NCBI GenBank assembly: GCA_028290165.1
Contig: JAQGKJ010000676.1
Span: 1 to 6,839 of the forward strand
Length of the DNA: 6,839 nucleotides
From: Bradyrhizobium sp.
GTDB taxonomy: Bacteria > Pseudomonadota > Alphaproteobacteria > Rhizobiales > Xanthobacteraceae
Reading direction: 5' to 3'
Numbering within the stretch: the stretch's first letter is position 1; each line of letters begins with the position of its first letter. Under the pieces are notes generated by a model, which was not told where the DNA came from, ran no database searches, and worked only from the letters and a program-made list of their open reading frames with translations. Positions 1 to 6,045 of the stretch are shown here, piece after piece. The position numbers and the translations under genes were made by a program.

Positions 1-155
1 CAGGTCTCCGCCGCCGACTTGCGATCCGCCCCATCGAGCACCATCGCAAGAGCCAGCATCCGCTGCGCGGCCGAACCGTTCTTCTCCCGCCCCGCCGCCG
101 CCCGAAGCTCCTTTGCCGTCAAATCAACCCGTGTGATCGCAACCGCCCCACCCAT
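1..155 (-). CDS. IS630-family transposase, N-terminal fragment (runs off window)
   Basis: The frame opens with ATG at 153-155 and stays open to position 1, giving 51 visible residues beginning MGGAVAITRVDLTAKELRAA. The opening 'ITRVDLTAKELR', then 'QRMLALAMVLDGADRKSAAE', is the pattern of the N-terminal helix-turn-helix segment of IS630-family (Tc1/mariner superfamily) transposases common in rhizobia; this domain binds the element's terminal repeats. The start is supported by GAGGAG eight bases upstream. The DDE catalytic domain would lie left of the window, so whether the gene is intact cannot be judged. Family assignment rests on recognising the N-terminal pattern, not on catalytic residues. 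It points away from the kinase gene, with its start only 69 bases from the kinase stop. Confidence 0.75.
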   Translation of the reverse strand, partial: MGGAVAITRVDLTAKELRAAAGREKNGSAAQRMLALAMVLDGADRKSAAET

Positions 156-163
156 CGATGCTG

Positions 164-169
164 CTCCTC
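164..169 (-). promoter_or_regulatory. Shine-Dalgarno of the IS630-type transposase
   Basis: On the minus strand GAGGAG lies 8 bases upstream of the ATG at 153-155. It is the strongest ribosome-binding site at this end of the window and fixes the transposase start. Confidence 0.6.
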
Positions 170-204
170 TTTCGTGAACATACATCGAGTCAGAGTTTCC
201 CCGA

Positions 205-219
205 TTTGGGAATCCCAAA
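205..219. repeat. Palindrome between transposase and kinase stop
   Basis: TTTGGGA-A-TCCCAAA has perfect 7-base arms around one central base. It lies 5 bases beyond the kinase stop codon and 49 bases upstream of the transposase start. No T-run follows on either strand, so a classical intrinsic terminator is not supported. IS630-family elements usually have inverted ends a few tens of bases before the transposase, so this may be part of the left IS end; the other end is outside the window. GAGTCA also occurs as a direct repeat on either side (188-193 region and 222-227). Confidence 0.45.
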
Positions 220-224
220 ATGAG

Positions 225-2735
225 TCAAAAGCCGCGGCCGTTGGTATAACCCGAAACCATCGCGCGGATACGCCGCGACAGATTGTCGAGCTCGAACGGC
301 TTGGTGATCATTTCCATGCCTGCCTGCAGAAAGCCATCCGATATCGCGACGCTCTCGGCGTAGCCCGTCATGAAAAGAACTTTCAGGCCGGGCCTGGTTT
401 CCCGCGCCTGATCGGCGAGCTGGCGGCCGTTCATGCCGGGCAGACCGACGTCGGTGACCAGCAAATCGATCCGCGCATCGCTGCGCAGGATTCGCAGGCC
501 CGACGCGCCATCAACGGCCTCCAGCGTCCGGTAACCCTGGTCGCCGAGCATCTCCAGGATAACACCGCGCACCACCGGCTCGTCCTCGACCACCAGCACG
601 GTCTCACCGGTGGCGGCATATTCGGCCGCCCTCGTGGCGGACGGATGCGGAGCCGTGGCGTCGCCGATATGACGCGGCAGATAAAGCCTGATCGTCGTCC
701 CCTGCCCCGGCCTGGTGTCGATCGTGGCATGACCGTTCGACTGCCGCGCGAAGCCATAGATCATCGAGAGCCCCAGGCCCGTGCCTTGCCCGATCGGCTT
801 GGTGGTGAAGAACGGATCGAAGGCGCGCGCCGCCACCTCCGCGCTCATGCCGACGCCAGTATCGGTTACGTCGATGCGAACGTAATCGCCGGGCGACAGT
901 GCCGGCGTATCCGCGGTGACGCTGTCGAGGCGCGCGTTGGCGGTTTTGACGGTGAGCTTGCCGCCATCCGGCAAGGCGTCGCGGGCGTTGATGGCGAGAT
1001 TGAGCAGCGCGCTTTCCAGCTGATTGGGGTCGCACAGCGTGCACCACAGGTCGTCCGACGCGGCGATTTCGAGATCGATGGTCTCGCCGATCGTCCGGCG
1101 CAGCAAATCCTCCAGCGACACCACGAGCTCGTTGACATCGACGCTTTTCGGGATCAGCGGCTGCCGCCGCGCAAAGGCCAGCAGGCGATGGGTCAGCGCC
1201 GCCGCCCGGTTCGCCGACGTCATCGCCGCGTTGATATAGCGCGCGAAATTGTCGGTGCGGCCCTGATGGAGACGGGTCTGCAACAGATCGAGCGAGCCGA
1301 CGATTCCGGTCAGGAGATTGTTGAAGTCGTGCGCGATGCCGCCGGTCAATTGCCCGACCGCTTCCATCTTCTGGGACTGGCGCAAGGCCTCTTCGGTGGC
1401 TTTCAGCCGTTCGGCGGCGGCCTTCTCCGCGGTCACGTCGCGGACAACCGCATAGATATGATCCTGGTCGGCGACCCCGGTCCAGGACAGCCAGCGGTAC
1501 GATCCGTCCTTGTGGCGAAACCGGCTTTCGAACCGCACCGTGGTCTCGGGCGTGCCGAGTTTTTTGATCTGCGCACCCGTAATGCCGCCGTCGTCGGGAT
1601 GCTCAAGCCATTCCGAGGTACGGTTCAATAATTCAACCTCGCTCCAGCCGAGCGTCCTGGTCCAGGCCGGGTTGACGGTTTGCCAGACCCCGTTGCGGTC
1701 GGCGACTACCAACAGGTCCTGCGACACGTTCCAGATCCGGTCACGCTCGCGGGTTTTTTCCTCGACGCGCTGCGCCAGCGTGGCAGTCAGCTCAGTGAGC
1801 TGGTCGGCAAGCTCGCGGTATCGCTCTTCGCTTTGCCGCAGCGCCTGTTCCGACAGCACCTGTTCGGTGATGTCGGTGTGCGCGCCGACCAGGCGAACGG
1901 CTTTTCCATGCTCGTCGCGCTCGATCGTGGACTTGACCGAGATCCAGCGCGTCTCGCCGTCAGAGGGGCGAATGATCCGGTACTGCACGCTGTAGTCGCG
2001 CGCATCGCCGGCGACGGCGTCGCGGAATTTCTTTTCGGTGGCTTCGCGGTCCTCGGGGTGAATGCGCTGGACCCAGTCCTCGTGGGACTCGTACATTGCT
2101 TCCGGCGGCAGTCCGTGAATCACCAAATATTCCGGCGAGCGGCGATTGCGGAAACCGGACCGGAGATCGACCTCGAGGCCGCCGATCCGCCCGAGTTGCT
2201 GCACGCGCGCGAGTTCGGCCTCGCGCCCCCGTAACGCGGCGCCGGCGAGATAGTCCTTGGTCACGTCGCGGCAAACCACAAGCACGCCGCCGATGCCGTC
2301 GTCTTCGTCGATCGGGCTGTAGTCATAGGTCCAGTAGACCTGCTCGAGCCTGCCGTGACGCGTCACCGGAATCAGCTGGTTCTCATGCCAGGTGGCGCCT
2401 CCGCCGTTCATCACCTGCTCGATCTGGGGACCGATGATGTCCCAGATTTCGGCCCAGCACTCCCTCCCGCCCTGCCCCAGCGCGCTGGGGTGGCGCTCGG
2501 GTCCCATGGTCTGGCGATAGGCGTCATTATAGAATTGAATGAGCTCGGGGCCCCACCAGATGAACATCGGATGGTTGGTGTTGAGCAGGATGCGCAGCGC
2601 CGTGCGCAAACTTTGCGGCCAGGTCTCTGGCTTGCCCAGCGGGCTTGCCGACCAGTCGCAAGCCCGCGTCAACGCGCCCATCTCCCCGCCGCCGGCGAGA
2701 AAATCCGCAGAAGTGGGTCTATTGATTTTCAACAT
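225..2735 (-). CDS. PAS-domain hybrid sensor histidine kinase with C-terminal receiver
   Basis: This 836-residue protein has no membrane segment or signal peptide, so it should sense a cytosolic cue. Order of domains: PAS-like N-terminal domain about 20-157 (CDWSASPLG, MFIWWGPELIQFYNDAYRQ); second PAS/PAC about 180-290; charged coiled-coil linker about 291-332; third PAS about 335-435; HisKA about 455-525 with phosphoacceptor His469 in IAHDFNN; HATPase with N-box NLAINARDA (Asn583), G1 DTGVGM (625-630), F-box FDPFFTTK (639-646) and G2 GQGTGLGL (649-656); receiver about 711-826 with Glu717/Asp718, phosphoacceptor Asp762, Thr790 and Lys812. All catalytic residues are present, so it is probably active: ATP-dependent autophosphorylation on His469, then transfer to Asp762 and onward to an unseen partner. 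The ATG at 2733-2735 has no good Shine-Dalgarno, but it retains the segment FLAGGGEMGAL, which I remember as conserved in relatives, so it is preferred to Met19. The signal is unknown. Confidence 0.95.
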   Translation of the reverse strand: MLKINRPTSADFLAGGGEMGALTRACDWSASPLGKPETWPQSLRTALRILLNTNHPMFIWWGPELIQFYNDAYRQTMGPERHPSALGQGGRECWAEIWDIIGPQIEQVMNGGGATWHENQLIPVTRHGRLEQVYWTYDYSPIDEDDGIGGVLVVCRDVTKDYLAGAALRGREAELARVQQLGRIGGLEVDLRSGFRNRRSPEYLVIHGLPPEAMYESHEDWVQRIHPEDREATEKKFRDAVAGDARDYSVQYRIIRPSDGETRWISVKSTIERDEHGKAVRLVGAHTDITEQVLSEQALRQSEERYRELADQLTELTATLAQRVEEKTRERDRIWNVSQDLLVVADRNGVWQTVNPAWTRTLGWSEVELLNRTSEWLEHPDDGGITGAQIKKLGTPETTVRFESRFRHKDGSYRWLSWTGVADQDHIYAVVRDVTAEKAAAERLKATEEALRQSQKMEAVGQLTGGIAHDFNNLLTGIVGSLDLLQTRLHQGRTDNFARYINAAMTSANRAAALTHRLLAFARRQPLIPKSVDVNELVVSLEDLLRRTIGETIDLEIAASDDLWCTLCDPNQLESALLNLAINARDALPDGGKLTVKTANARLDSVTADTPALSPGDYVRIDVTDTGVGMSAEVAARAFDPFFTTKPIGQGTGLGLSMIYGFARQSNGHATIDTRPGQGTTIRLYLPRHIGDATAPHPSATRAAEYAATGETVLVVEDEPVVRGVILEMLGDQGYRTLEAVDGASGLRILRSDARIDLLVTDVGLPGMNGRQLADQARETRPGLKVLFMTGYAESVAISDGFLQAGMEMITKPFELDNLSRRIRAMVSGYTNGRGF

Positions 2736-2795
2736 GAGGGATTGGCGGCCAACTCAGCCCAACTTTAGCTGCCGAAACGAACTGCAACCCCACCC

Positions 2796-2821
2796 AACTC
2801 GCTGGGTCCGCAACTGGTTCC
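2796..2821 (-). promoter_or_regulatory. Possible EcfG-type promoter for the kinase
   Basis: On the minus strand GGAAC (2817-2821) is followed after 17 bases by AGTT (2796-2799). The alphaproteobacterial general-stress sigma factor EcfG recognises GGAAC, about 16-17 bases, then CGTT, so one base of the -10 differs. It would give a leader of roughly 50-60 bases before the kinase ATG. A single degenerate match is weak evidence. Confidence 0.2.
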
Positions 2822-2850
2822 CTTATATCTCACCGGCAAGGCAATATATA

Positions 2851-2867
2851 TCGGCTGGCGCAGCCGA
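2851..2867 (-). terminator. Hairpin downstream of the esterase gene
   Basis: TCGGCTG-GCG-CAGCCGA is a perfect 7-base stem with a 3-base loop, 40 bases beyond the esterase stop. On the minus strand it is followed by TATATATTGCC, which is AT-rich but not a true T-run. It could end esterase transcripts or only pause polymerase. It lies 115 bases upstream of the kinase start, suggesting separate units for the two genes. Confidence 0.3.
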
Positions 2868-2907
2868 CGCCGTTAATCCCGACGCCGGCCCATACGGACC
2901 GGAACGC

Positions 2908-4131
2908 TCATTTCATGAGACCCGCCGCTGTCAGCGCGCGGGTGATCACGCCGCCGACGTCGATCGCGCGACGCCGCGGCTCTCGCGGCGGCTCGGGACG
3001 GCGATTGATCGTCGCCAACGGCCAGAGCACCTGGCTGAGATCGGGCGCCGACGCGGGCACTGGAGAAACCACCGGGATCGTCTTTGCAACTTGCTTTGAA
3101 GCTGCCGCGGGAGCCGTCTTTGCGGCTTCGCTGGGCTGACGGATCCATTGCGTCAGGCCGAAGAAATTCGCGATGTGATAAGACGACGAGATCCCCGCCT
3201 CGATCAGAAACGCGCCTTGCGCACCGTATCGCTCGTCATTGTCGGCGGTACCGAGCGGGGTGCCGTGGGCCATATCGGTGATGGTGTAGGACTCAACAAC
3301 GGTTTCGCCGTCCGCGTTCCACCAGATCTGGCGGGGATAGCCGTCGACGGTCGCCTGCGACATCGGCGCGGATGGCAGATCGTGCACATCGAGCCACTGC
3401 TTGACGATCTCATTGGCGTTGGCGGGATTGACGGTGCGATCGGCGCTGCCGTGCCACACCGAAAGTTTAGGCCATGGGCCTTTGTGATGTGAGGCGTTGC
3501 GCACCAGATCTCCCAGCTCGGAGGCCGGGCGGGACGGTGACTGGAACATCCCGCTCAACGCCTCCCGCACATTGGTCGCAACACCGAAAGGGAGGCCCGC
3601 GATGATCGCGCCGCCCGCGAATATCTCGGGATAGGTTGCAAGCATGACCGAGGTCATGGCGCCGCCGGCGGATAACCCGGTGACGAAGACGCGGCGCTCA
3701 CTGATTTTGTGATCGACGACCATCCGCGCGATCATCTGCCGGATCGAACAGGCCTCGCCGCGCCCGCGCGTGGTGTCTTCCGGATTGAACCAGTTGAAGC
3801 AGGTTTGCGCGTTGTTCGACGGCTGCTGTTCGGGCATCAGCAACGCAAAACCGTAGCGCTTGGCCAGCGTGGACCAGCCGGCGCCGAGATCGTAGCCGGC
3901 GGCGGTCTGGCCGCATCCGTGCAGGACGACCACCAAAGCGGGCGACTGCTGAAGGTTCGCGGGGACAAAGGAGAACATCCTCAGGTCGCCCGGATTCGAT
4001 CCGAATCCGGCGACTTCGACGAGGGGACTGCGGTGGCCTGGCTTAAAACCTCGTCCAAACTCTCCAAAGCCGTTCATTCCATGCAGCTTTGGTAGACGTC
4101 GCAGTAATTCGATATTCTTGGCAAGCGACAC
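2908..4131 (-). CDS. PHB depolymerase family esterase (alpha/beta hydrolase)
   Basis: A serine hydrolase of the poly(3-hydroxybutyrate) depolymerase/feruloyl-esterase type (Esterase_PHB fold). Numbered from the preferred GTG, 407 residues: oxyanion-loop motif LHGCGQ at 70-75; lipase box GLSAGG at 152-157 with nucleophile Ser154; HGSADRTV with probable acid Asp231; MAHGTPLG with probable His289. Cys73, Cys111 (CFNWFNPED) and Cys128 match the cysteine and aromatic pattern of this family. After the hydrolase core, residues about 331-375 are Ala/Pro-rich, followed by a basic PEPPREPRRR segment and a short terminal helix ending ALTAAGLMK. No hydrophobic signal peptide is visible, so secretion is not supported. 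Start choice: GTG at 4129-4131 has AAGGAG six bases upstream; the longer reading from GTG at 4165-4167 adds 12 residues, contains that Shine-Dalgarno inside the coding sequence, and has none of its own. Substrate may be PHB, another polyester or a small ester; sequence alone does not decide. Confidence 0.9.
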   Translation of the reverse strand: MSLAKNIELLRRLPKLHGMNGFGEFGRGFKPGHRSPLVEVAGFGSNPGDLRMFSFVPANLQQSPALVVVLHGCGQTAAGYDLGAGWSTLAKRYGFALLMPEQQPSNNAQTCFNWFNPEDTTRGRGEACSIRQMIARMVVDHKISERRVFVTGLSAGGAMTSVMLATYPEIFAGGAIIAGLPFGVATNVREALSGMFQSPSRPASELGDLVRNASHHKGPWPKLSVWHGSADRTVNPANANEIVKQWLDVHDLPSAPMSQATVDGYPRQIWWNADGETVVESYTITDMAHGTPLGTADNDERYGAQGAFLIEAGISSSYHIANFFGLTQWIRQPSEAAKTAPAAASKQVAKTIPVVSPVPASAPDLSQVLWPLATINRRPEPPREPRRRAIDVGGVITRALTAAGLMK

Positions 4132-4137
4132 CGGCAG

Positions 4138-4143
4138 CTCCTT
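4138..4143 (-). promoter_or_regulatory. Shine-Dalgarno deciding the esterase start
   Basis: AAGGAG on the minus strand, six bases before GTG at 4129-4131. It is the reason for choosing the shorter esterase reading. Confidence 0.65.
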
Positions 4144-4144
4144 A

Positions 4145-4168
4145 GGTGAGAGTTTTGTTAACCTCACC
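4145..4168 (-). repeat. Inverted repeat in the esterase leader
   Basis: GGTGAG and CTCACC form 6-base arms around a 12-base loop that contains the palindrome GTTAAC (4157-4162). The structure ends one base before the Shine-Dalgarno of the esterase, so it could be a leader hairpin or an operator. No functional match was recognised. Confidence 0.3.
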
Positions 4169-4273
4169 CTGAACAGATAGTTGCTGCACTGCGAAATAAA
4201 AAGACCGTGTGCTGTCAGTCCCCAGGATTGTGGCGGCAGAACCGGTCAATTGGCTGCCTTAATTAATGTCATT

Positions 4274-4960
4274 TTAAGTAGCTGCGCGCCGCATCCACGA
4301 CAGAAATGCGACGCTGATCAGGATCGACAGCGAAAACAGCGCCAGCGCCGCAAACAGCGCCGGCCGTGCCGACCAGTTAGCCTCGATCGCAAAAAAGGCG
4401 GCGCCGATTGCCGCGACGCCGGCGGCGTTGGCGATTTGCGCGGTCGTGCCGTACATCCCGGCGCCGGAGCCGGCGCTTGCCGGCTTCACCGTGGAAAGTA
4501 CCGCGCTGGACAAGGGCGCCATCACCAATCCCTGACCATAACCGAATATCGCCAGCACCAGCGCCAGCACGGCTGCGGTGGGCGCAGCGATCGACGCGAC
4601 CGTCAGCGCGAGTGCCGCGAGGCCGGCGATCTGGATAGCGCAGCCTTCGATCAGCACCAGCGTACCGCGATGCCGCGCCCGCGCCGCGCTGTGCCGCGAG
4701 GCGATGACGAAGGTCAGCGTCAAGGGCAGGAACACCACGCCTGCCTGCAAAGGCGGAATCTGCAAGCCCCGCTGCATGAACAAGGTCATGACCAGATAGA
4801 ACGACAGGTTGGCGAAAAAGAAGAAGAAGGCGGCACACAGACCGCGCATGAAGGCCGCGTCGGACAATAGCACAAGATCGATCAGCGGCATGCCGCCGCG
4901 GCGCGCAACTGATCGTTCGAGCCGCAGGAATGCGGCAACGATCGCGACGCCTGCCGCCAT
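4274..4960 (-). CDS. C-terminal half of the split MFS transporter (possible restart)
   Basis: ATG at 4958-4960 overlaps the upstream TGA by one base (TGATG) and is in frame with the C-terminal half, so ribosomes finishing the first half could restart here and make 228 residues, starting within TM8 and covering TM9-TM14. The typical DHA2 segment GYGQGLVMAPLSSAVLSTV is included. There is only weak purine sequence upstream. Starting here would lose HWAPWVWLV, the first part of TM8. Whether it is translated is unknown. Confidence 0.4.
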   Translation of the reverse strand: MAAGVAIVAAFLRLERSVARRGGMPLIDLVLLSDAAFMRGLCAAFFFFFANLSFYLVMTLFMQRGLQIPPLQAGVVFLPLTLTFVIASRHSAARARHRGTLVLIEGCAIQIAGLAALALTVASIAAPTAAVLALVLAIFGYGQGLVMAPLSSAVLSTVKPASAGSGAGMYGTTAQIANAAGVAAIGAAFFAIEANWSARPALFAALALFSLSILISVAFLSWMRRAAT

Positions 4961-5679
4961 CACCAGCCAGACCCACGGTGCCCAATGCACTCGTGTCCGA
5001 ACAATAGCGGGCCGATCAGGCACAATAGTCCGCTGAACAGCACGATCGCGCCGGGAATATCCAGCAGCGTGCCGGGACGACGTGGCACCGACGGCATAAT
5101 CTTCAATGCCGCGGCCATGATGAGGAGGCCAAACGGCACGTTGACGAAAAACACCACGCGCCAGCCGAGCCCGGCAAGGTCCGACGTCACGAGCACCCCG
5201 CCGAGCAGAAAGCCGGCGGCGCCCGCTAGCCCAAGCACGATGCCGTAAATGGCGAAGGCGCGGCCGCGCGACCCGTCCGAGAACAAAAGGTGCAGGGTAG
5301 CGATCACCTGCGGCACCATCAGCGCCGCGGTCGCTCCCTGCGCCAACCGCGCGGCAATCAATTCGGGACCGGACTGCGAAAGCCCGCACCACAGCGAGGT
5401 GAGCGTGAAGCCGAGCACGCCAGCCAGAAATACGTTCCTGGTACCGTAGATATCGCCGAGCCGGCCACCGGTGACGACCAGCGTTGCATAGGCGATGAGA
5501 TAGATCGCGATCACCGACTCGATCTGCGCCGGGCTCGCATTCAGCTCGGCCGCAATGGTCGGAATTGCGACGTTGACGATGAAGGCGTCGACCCCGAACA
5601 TGAACTGCGCGGCGACGACGATCGCGAGTACCCACCAGCGGCGCGACGAGTCCACGGGGGCTGAAACCATCTGGTGCAT
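4960..5679 (-). CDS. N-terminal half of the split MFS transporter
   Basis: This 239-residue open frame covers TM1-TM7 with the D1, A and C-like motifs. Residues after Glu230 (CIGHRGSGW) are out-of-frame tail with no family resemblance. It ends at TGA 4960-4962. No good Shine-Dalgarno precedes ATG 5677-5679; ATG 5668-5670 (Met4) is an alternative start. A half transporter of this kind is unlikely to work alone. Confidence 0.55.
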   Translation of the reverse strand: MHQMVSAPVDSSRRWWVLAIVVAAQFMFGVDAFIVNVAIPTIAAELNASPAQIESVIAIYLIAYATLVVTGGRLGDIYGTRNVFLAGVLGFTLTSLWCGLSQSGPELIAARLAQGATAALMVPQVIATLHLLFSDGSRGRAFAIYGIVLGLAGAAGFLLGGVLVTSDLAGLGWRVVFFVNVPFGLLIMAAALKIMPSVPRRPGTLLDIPGAIVLFSGLLCLIGPLLFGHECIGHRGSGW

Positions 5680-5692
5680 GCAAAACGACCCG

Positions 5693-5706
5693 GTCTGAAG
5701 TCTGAA
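5693..5706. repeat. Tandem heptamer upstream of the MFS gene
   Basis: GTCTGAA occurs twice in direct succession (5693-5699 and 5700-5706), 13 bases upstream of the MFS ATG. It could be replication slippage or paired half-sites of an operator overlapping the ribosome-binding area. No known operator was recognised. Confidence 0.4.
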
Positions 5707-5765
5707 GCGCCCGACGATTTCAGGTTTCGGTCATCCCGGCGATTACGTGCGAGGTAAGGATTCGC

Positions 5766-5805
5766 GAGGCTTTTTTGGCCCGATTGCTGCATGGAAAAAG
5801 GCCTC
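5766..5805. repeat. Imperfect inverted repeat upstream of the sthA relic
   Basis: GAGGCTTTTTT (5766-5776) pairs with AAAAAGGCCTC (5795-5805), 11 positions including one G-U pair, around an 18-base loop. An overlapping alternative, TGGAAA (5792-5797) with TTTCCA (5814-5819), is also possible. It lies 45 bases upstream of the relic's ATG and may be leftover regulatory sequence of that gene. Function unknown. Confidence 0.35.
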
Positions 5806-5850
5806 GGGGCCCATTTCCAGCCGTCTTTTCCCGAGTTCGGACCGCCTGCA

Positions 5851-5946
5851 ATGTATGACTATGACATGGTCGTGATCGGCTCCGGGCCCTCCGACCGCCG
5901 CGCCGAGCGCAGCGAAGCAATCCAGTGTCATTATGCCGTGCTATAG
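5851..5946 (+). pseudogene. sthA: Relic of soluble pyridine nucleotide transhydrogenase N-terminus
   Basis: From ATG 5851 the plus strand reads MYDYDMVVIGSGPSDRRA, which matches the start I know for alphaproteobacterial SthA (MYDYD-x-VVIGSGPSGRRAA). SthA is an FAD flavoprotein that exchanges reducing equivalents between NADPH and NAD+ in the cytosol; this segment is the FAD-binding GxGxxG strand-turn-helix. The third glycine is Asp here (GAC for GGC), and after codon 18 (GCC 5902-5904) the family resemblance stops where the palindromic repeat begins. The frame then runs 13 more codons through repeat DNA to TAG at 5944-5946. A full SthA is about 460-470 residues, so over 95% is missing and this cannot be functional. 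The identification uses only 18 residues, but they are unusually specific. It is the only plus-strand coding trace, divergent from the MFS gene. Confidence 0.7.
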
Positions 5947-6010
5947 ATTGCTTCGAGGAGCCTGTCATCGGGCGGGGCTGCGCCCCGACCCGTTGGCTCG
6001 CCATGACGAT
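5904..6010. repeat. Composite palindromic intergenic repeat (Bradyrhizobium-type)
   Basis: CGAAGCAATC (5913-5922) and GATTGCTTCG (5946-5955) are perfect 10-base inverted arms 23 bases apart. To the right, a second hairpin CGGGCGGGGC-TGC-GCCCCG-A-CCCG (5969-5992) has ten pairs with one bulged A, flanked by GTCAT (5964-5968) and ATGAC (6003-6007), also complementary. The pieces 'CTGGATTGCTTCG' and 'CTCGCxATGACG' are what I remember as a widely dispersed short palindrome of Bradyrhizobium-group genomes. The arrangement looks like two partial copies in opposite orientation. It abuts the sthA relic and sits 36 bases downstream of the glycosyltransferase stop, where the GC hairpin could also reduce read-through of minus-strand transcripts. 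Confidence 0.6.
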
Positions 6011-6045
6011 CTAAAATTACTTGTCTTGCGTTGACAGCCGCTCTC

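Larger units (their letters stand above)
4274..5679 (-). pseudogene. DHA2-type 14-TM MFS exporter, broken by a one-base frameshift
   Basis: The first half reads well from ATG at 5677-5679 and the second half reads well in another frame, so the intact ancestor was one transporter. Restoring one base between 4990 and 4989 (GAG, xTG, CAT) gives 468 residues with FGHE-x-HWAPWVW across the joint, the usual DHA2 length. Landmarks: DAFIVNVAIP in TM1 (31-40, the D1 motif of 14-TM drug:H+ antiporters); motif A GGRLGDIYGTRN (71-82) between TM2 and TM3; motif-C-like GIVLGLAGAAGFLLGG (146-161) in TM5 with Ala replacing the usual Pro; about seven hydrophobic segments before the break and seven after (roughly 234-254, 275-300, 309-328, 339-364, 367-389, 404-432, 440-461). 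The family exports drugs and other small molecules from the cytoplasm using the proton gradient; the substrate here is unknown. No slippery heptamer is seen near the break, so programmed frameshifting is not supported. A sequencing error is the main alternative. Confidence 0.85.

Noticed and set aside
205..219. Intrinsic terminator of the kinase gene
   Set aside because: The palindrome is short with one central base and no T-run follows on the minus strand.
174..1631. A 485-codon plus-strand open frame
   Set aside because: It lies antisense to the kinase HisKA, HATPase and receiver region, whose motifs are complete on the minus strand; the translation is Arg/Gly/Asp-rich with no recognisable domain, typical of a high-GC shadow frame.
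1680..2234. A 184-codon plus-strand frame
   Set aside because: Antisense shadow of the kinase PAS domains; no family features.
4181..4870. A 229-codon plus-strand frame
   Set aside because: Antisense to the C-terminal half of the MFS transporter, with a charged low-complexity translation and no start signal.
4980..5000. Programmed ribosomal frameshift in the MFS gene
   Set aside because: No slippery heptamer or obvious downstream stem is visible at the frame junction; a single-base indel or sequencing error explains it more simply.
4999..5683. The N-terminal part of the long minus frame 4274-5683 as real protein
   Set aside because: Before about 4987 this frame is Arg-rich with no membrane segments, while the neighbouring frame encodes seven TMs with MFS motifs; only the part after 4987 is genuine.
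5720..6004. Minus-strand 94-codon frame in the intergenic gap
   Set aside because: It runs across the repeat element and antisense to the sthA relic; its sequence is what repeat DNA encodes and shows no domain or ribosome-binding site.
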